Assembly (NCBI GenBank): GCA_029974855.1
Contig: JARKQO010000449.1
Coordinates: 1-6,679, forward strand
Direction of reading: 5' to 3'
DNA: 6,679 nucleotides
From: Eubacteriales bacterium
GTDB taxonomy: Bacteria > Bacillota_A > Clostridia > Christensenellales > Aristaeellaceae
Shown here in pieces: positions 4,158 to 6,679 of the stretch (within the stretch, counting starts at the first letter, position 1; every line of letters starts with the position of its first letter). The position numbers were made by a program, and so were the translations under genes. The notes below the pieces were generated by a model. That model had not been told where the DNA came from, made no database searches, and saw only the letters and a list, made by a program, of their open reading frames with translations.

Positions 4158-5574
4158 GGGAGACCTCCTCCTTTGCTGCGGTGAGCACATGAATCCATTT
4201 GCGGCTGGCAAAGCGGGGGATGCCGATGAACAGCTTTACCAGCTCATCCACATAGGTAAGGCAGAACACGATTTCGATGGGCCAGTGGAATACCAGCGTC
4301 CCCACGCCCACCATGGGAACGGAGAGCAGCCACATGGTGCCCACATCCAAAAGCATGCTGTACAGGGTGTCGCCGCCGCTGCGAAGCACGCCCACGATGT
4401 TGACGCAGTTGAAAGACCGCATGCACAGCCCCAGGCCCGCGATGAGGATCAACACCTGGGCCTTGCCCCGGGTGGCCTGGGAAAGCCCCGTAAAGAGCCC
4501 CACCAGGGGATGGCGCAGGGACAGCAGCAGCAGCCCCAGGGCCATGCCCCCCGCCAGGCCCGCGGCCAGCAGCCTTTTGGCGTAGAGGTAGGCCCGCTCC
4601 CTGTGCCCCTCGCCCAGGGTTTTGCCTACCAGAATGGCGGCGGCGTTGGTCACTCCCATCACGCCCACCCAGACCAGGTCGTTGACGGTATTGCTCATGC
4701 CGATGGCGGCGATGCTCACGTCCCCCATCACGCCGTAAAACACAGAGAACAGGGTGGTGCCCAGGCCCCACAACCCTTCGTTGACGATGACCGGGGCCAC
4801 GGTTTTCAGGAATTTGCCCAGAAAGGCCTTTTCTCGGCAGATCATTTCCCTAAGGGGAGCTCCGGCCGGAAGCTTTTTGCCGTAGGCAAAGGCCAGGTTG
4901 ATGGCCAAAGTCACGCCGGAGGAAAGCACCGTGGCAATGGCCGCCCCCTCCACCCCCAGGGCGGGAAAGCCCAGCTTGCCGTAGATCATGACATAGTTGA
5001 ACACCGTGTTGGTAAGCACCCCAGCCAGCCCCGCCAGCATGGGCAGGTGGGTTTTTTCGGCGGCCTTCAGGACGGAAGCGTACACGGCGTTGGCAGCCAA
5101 CAGCAGATAGCCGGGGGCGATGATGCGCAGGTACGCCACCGCCAGCTCAAAGCTCTCGCCGGGCCGCAGGAATACCGAAACGATCTGCCGGGGAAAGAGC
5201 AATCCCCCAAGGGAAAACACCAAAGCCAAAAGCAACGCCCCGCCCAAGGTGAGGCCCATGGCCTGGCGCATGCGGGGGATGTCCCTGGCGCCCCAATACT
5301 GGCTCAGGAAGATCACCCCGCCGGAGGTGGAGCCAAAGAGGAAGAGCTGAAAGGCAAAGGTGTAGCGGTTGGCCTGGATCACCCCCGAGTAGGCCGCGTC
5401 CCCCAGGCCGGACACCATCATGCCGTCAATGATATGCAAAGAGGCGCCCAGCAGCTCCTGGAGCATCATGGGAAGGGAAACGATCAGCAGGTTGCGCAGA
5501 AAGGGACGGTCCCAGACAAAGCAGGAGCGTAAAAAAGCGGCCAGCCGGGCGATGGGGGAGAGCCGTGTTTGCAA
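4144..5574 (-). CDS. MATE-family efflux transporter
   Basis: This 476-aa membrane protein has the usual length and twelve-helix, two-half layout of MATE antiporters, which export drugs or metabolites in exchange for Na+ or H+. A short cytoplasmic N-terminus (1-25) precedes the first half, with segments from about 28 to 232. That half carries the family-typical stretch FNYVMIYGKLGFPALGVEG (192-210). The second half begins near 255 with TVAPVIVNEGLWGLG (258-272) and includes TNAAAILVGKTLGEG (309-323) and GVLRSGGDT (395-403). The start is TTG 5574 with GGAGG (5585-5581) 6 nt upstream. It lies 45 bases after a membrane-protein gene and overlaps the kinase gene by 14 nt, so the three are likely cotranscribed. 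The substrate cannot be told from the sequence. Confidence 0.92.
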   Translation of the reverse strand: MQTRLSPIARLAAFLRSCFVWDRPFLRNLLIVSLPMMLQELLGASLHIIDGMMVSGLGDAAYSGVIQANRYTFAFQLFLFGSTSGGVIFLSQYWGARDIPRMRQAMGLTLGGALLLALVFSLGGLLFPRQIVSVFLRPGESFELAVAYLRIIAPGYLLLAANAVYASVLKAAEKTHLPMLAGLAGVLTNTVFNYVMIYGKLGFPALGVEGAAIATVLSSGVTLAINLAFAYGKKLPAGAPLREMICREKAFLGKFLKTVAPVIVNEGLWGLGTTLFSVFYGVMGDVSIAAIGMSNTVNDLVWVGVMGVTNAAAILVGKTLGEGHRERAYLYAKRLLAAGLAGGMALGLLLLSLRHPLVGLFTGLSQATRGKAQVLILIAGLGLCMRSFNCVNIVGVLRSGGDTLYSMLLDVGTMWLLSVPMVGVGTLVFHWPIEIVFCLTYVDELVKLFIGIPRFASRKWIHVLTAAKEEVSLGNP

Positions 5575-5594
5575 AGGAAACCTCCAGATGCTAA

Positions 5595-5613
5595 CGGGGC
5601 GGGATACGCCCGT
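5595..5613 (-). other. small intergenic hairpin before the MATE gene
   Basis: GGGCG (5597-5601) pairs with CGCCC (5607-5611) around a 5-nt loop, and the stem extends by 2 bp with one bulged G. It sits in the 45-nt gap between the membrane-protein gene and the MATE gene, just ahead of the MATE ribosome binding site. No T-run follows on either strand, so it is not an obvious terminator; it may tune processing or translation. Confidence 0.3.
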
Positions 5614-5619
5614 CGCGGT

Positions 5620-6679
5620 TTAATACTCGTAGAGCTGATAGAGATAGACGTAGCCGTACTCGTCGTAGAAATCCCATTCCACCTCCCCCTGGGCCTCCTC
5701 CTGTACATAGGCCATCAGGGATTCCCAGGGCTGCCCGTCGGCCCCTGCCACCAGCACATTGTCCCGGAGGAACAGCTGGGGGGTGAGGGCGGAGCGGTCC
5801 AGGCCGTAGGCCTCCAGTTGGGCATACCAGCTGGGGGAGCGGGCGGGCCAGCCGCCCCAGAACATCACATTGGGGGGAATGCCCTGGGAGGTATCCGGGA
5901 AAAGGCGCTGATCCCCGGTGAGGGATAAATCGGAGATGATCAGCATATCGGGGTTTTCCAGGGCGTATTCGTCCAGGTCCGCCGGGATGGAGGCCCTGGC
6001 CTCCACCTCGGCTTCGGGTTTGGCGCTGAGCAGCCGGGTGGTCCGCTCCATGGACAGCCCCGCCAGAATCAGCACTATCGCACACAGAAGCGCTACGGGG
6101 ATGCGCAGCCATGGTCGCCCTGCCGGGGTGGTGGGCAGGCAGGCAAGGGCGTGGCACAGCAAAAAGGCAGCCATGGGGAGGAGGACGCTGAGGCCCGCCC
6201 GCAGAGGCAGGCGGCCCTGGTAGGCCAGGTAGGCCAGCAGCAGGGCCCCTAGCAAAACGCTTCCCAGGGCCCCCAGCCAAAGCCAGGGCCCCTTTCCGGG
6301 GCGGAGCAGCCGGAGTGCCACGCACAGCAGCGCCAGGGCTGCCAAAGCGGCGCAGGCATACCCCTGGGCCGGATTCTCCGCCCAAAAGTCCCGGATCAGG
6401 CCGGGGACCCGGCCTAGCTTCTGGGAGAAGGTCAAAGAGGCCTCGGGCTGGGCGGCATAGAGGGCGTCAAAGGCCTGGGCGGTGATGTTCTCGTCCAGGA
6501 AGTACCAGCTGGCCACCAACTTGAACTCCGCCTCGGACCAACCCACCTGGGCCAAGGTCTCGGGGGTAGTGTTGGCATCAAAGAGGGTGTAGTCGAACAG
6601 GCGGATCCGGGCATTCTGCCAGGCCAGATAGTCCTCCTGGCCCAGGGCCTTGATCTCCACAGCCCGAAGCCCCGCAAAA
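5620..6679 (-). CDS. membrane protein of unknown function (5' end beyond window)
   Basis: The frame is open from the right edge to a TAA at 5622-5620, so the gene starts outside the window. A GTG at 6660 is a possible start, but no convincing ribosome binding site is seen and FAGLRA reads on upstream, so an internal position is more likely. Counting from that GTG, residues 1-95 are soluble-looking, with many aromatics and acidic residues (LAWQNARIRLFDYTLF, 12-27; VASWYFLDENIT, 49-60). Four hydrophobic segments follow at about 99-118, 126-147, 151-176 and 186-204. The C-terminal domain of about 140 residues includes PNVMFWGGWPARSPSWYA (263-280) and ends in a Tyr/Asp/Glu-rich tail. By analogy with multi-segment envelope proteins, the C-terminal domain could lie outside the membrane. 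I do not recognise a function. The gene is 45 bases upstream of the MATE gene and probably in its operon. Confidence 0.75.
   Translation of the reverse strand, partial: FAGLRAVEIKALGQEDYLAWQNARIRLFDYTLFDANTTPETLAQVGWSEAEFKLVASWYFLDENITAQAFDALYAAQPEASLTFSQKLGRVPGLIRDFWAENPAQGYACAALAALALLCVALRLLRPGKGPWLWLGALGSVLLGALLLAYLAYQGRLPLRAGLSVLLPMAAFLLCHALACLPTTPAGRPWLRIPVALLCAIVLILAGLSMERTTRLLSAKPEAEVEARASIPADLDEYALENPDMLIISDLSLTGDQRLFPDTSQGIPPNVMFWGGWPARSPSWYAQLEAYGLDRSALTPQLFLRDNVLVAGADGQPWESLMAYVQEEAQGEVEWDFYDEYGYVYLYQLYEY

Noticed and set aside
4111..5532. 473-codon plus-strand ORF opposite the MATE and kinase genes
   Set aside because: Its product is a His/Gln/Gly-rich, low-complexity sequence, as expected from the reverse complement of Leu/Ala-rich membrane codons. 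It has no family features, and the minus-strand genes explain the region fully.
1..6679. CRISPR array, insertion sequence or phage genes
   Set aside because: No regularly spaced repeats, transposase-like or integrase-like proteins, or terminal inverted repeats are seen; the only direct repeat is the two-copy leader element.

Overview
The window looks like chromosomal DNA of a GC-rich, low-oxygen-type Firmicute, most likely a gut clostridium of the Oscillospiraceae/Ruminococcaceae kind. The reasons are AGGAGG-type ribosome binding sites before almost every gene, TTG starts, sigma-A-like promoters with 17-bp spacers, a CCA-encoding tRNA gene, and a COG4586/4587/3694-type ABC exporter trio. This placement is an inference; there is no rRNA or phylogenetic marker in the window.

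Layout. The left edge (1-60) holds the possible tail of a plus-strand gene. Next comes a tRNA-Thr(GGT) gene on the minus strand (200-125) with its own promoter (251-223) and intrinsic terminator (100-62). Divergent from it, a strong plus-strand promoter (335-363) drives a leader RNA of roughly 285 nt. This leader carries a 66-codon ORF with a near-perfect ribosome binding site (397-597) and a factor-independent terminator (627-659). A three-gene ABC exporter operon follows: permease 695-1462, permease 1452-2300 and ATPase 2251-3276, all overlapping.

Three minus-strand genes converge on that operon: a membrane protein of unknown function cut by the right edge (6679-5620), a MATE-family exporter (5574-4144) and a stand-alone glutamate-5-kinase-like amino-acid kinase (4157-3330). 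The last two both start at TTG behind strong ribosome binding sites and overlap by 14 nt. Hairpins sit between the converging operons (3260-3320).

The most interesting part is 335-694. A terminator stands between a good promoter and the ABC operon, with no replacement promoter visible after it, so exporter expression should depend on read-through. The leader ORF contains two copies of a roughly 19-nt repeat 51 nt apart. Each copy can pair with the 5' arm and loop of the terminator (10 bp for the second copy, 9 bp for the first, with a 2-nt bulge), which would block terminator formation. This is the architecture of a translation-dependent attenuator like those controlling several antibiotic-resistance genes in Firmicutes. 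The exporter is therefore plausibly induced by a ribosome-targeting compound. The pairings are read directly from the sequence; the regulation is inferred.
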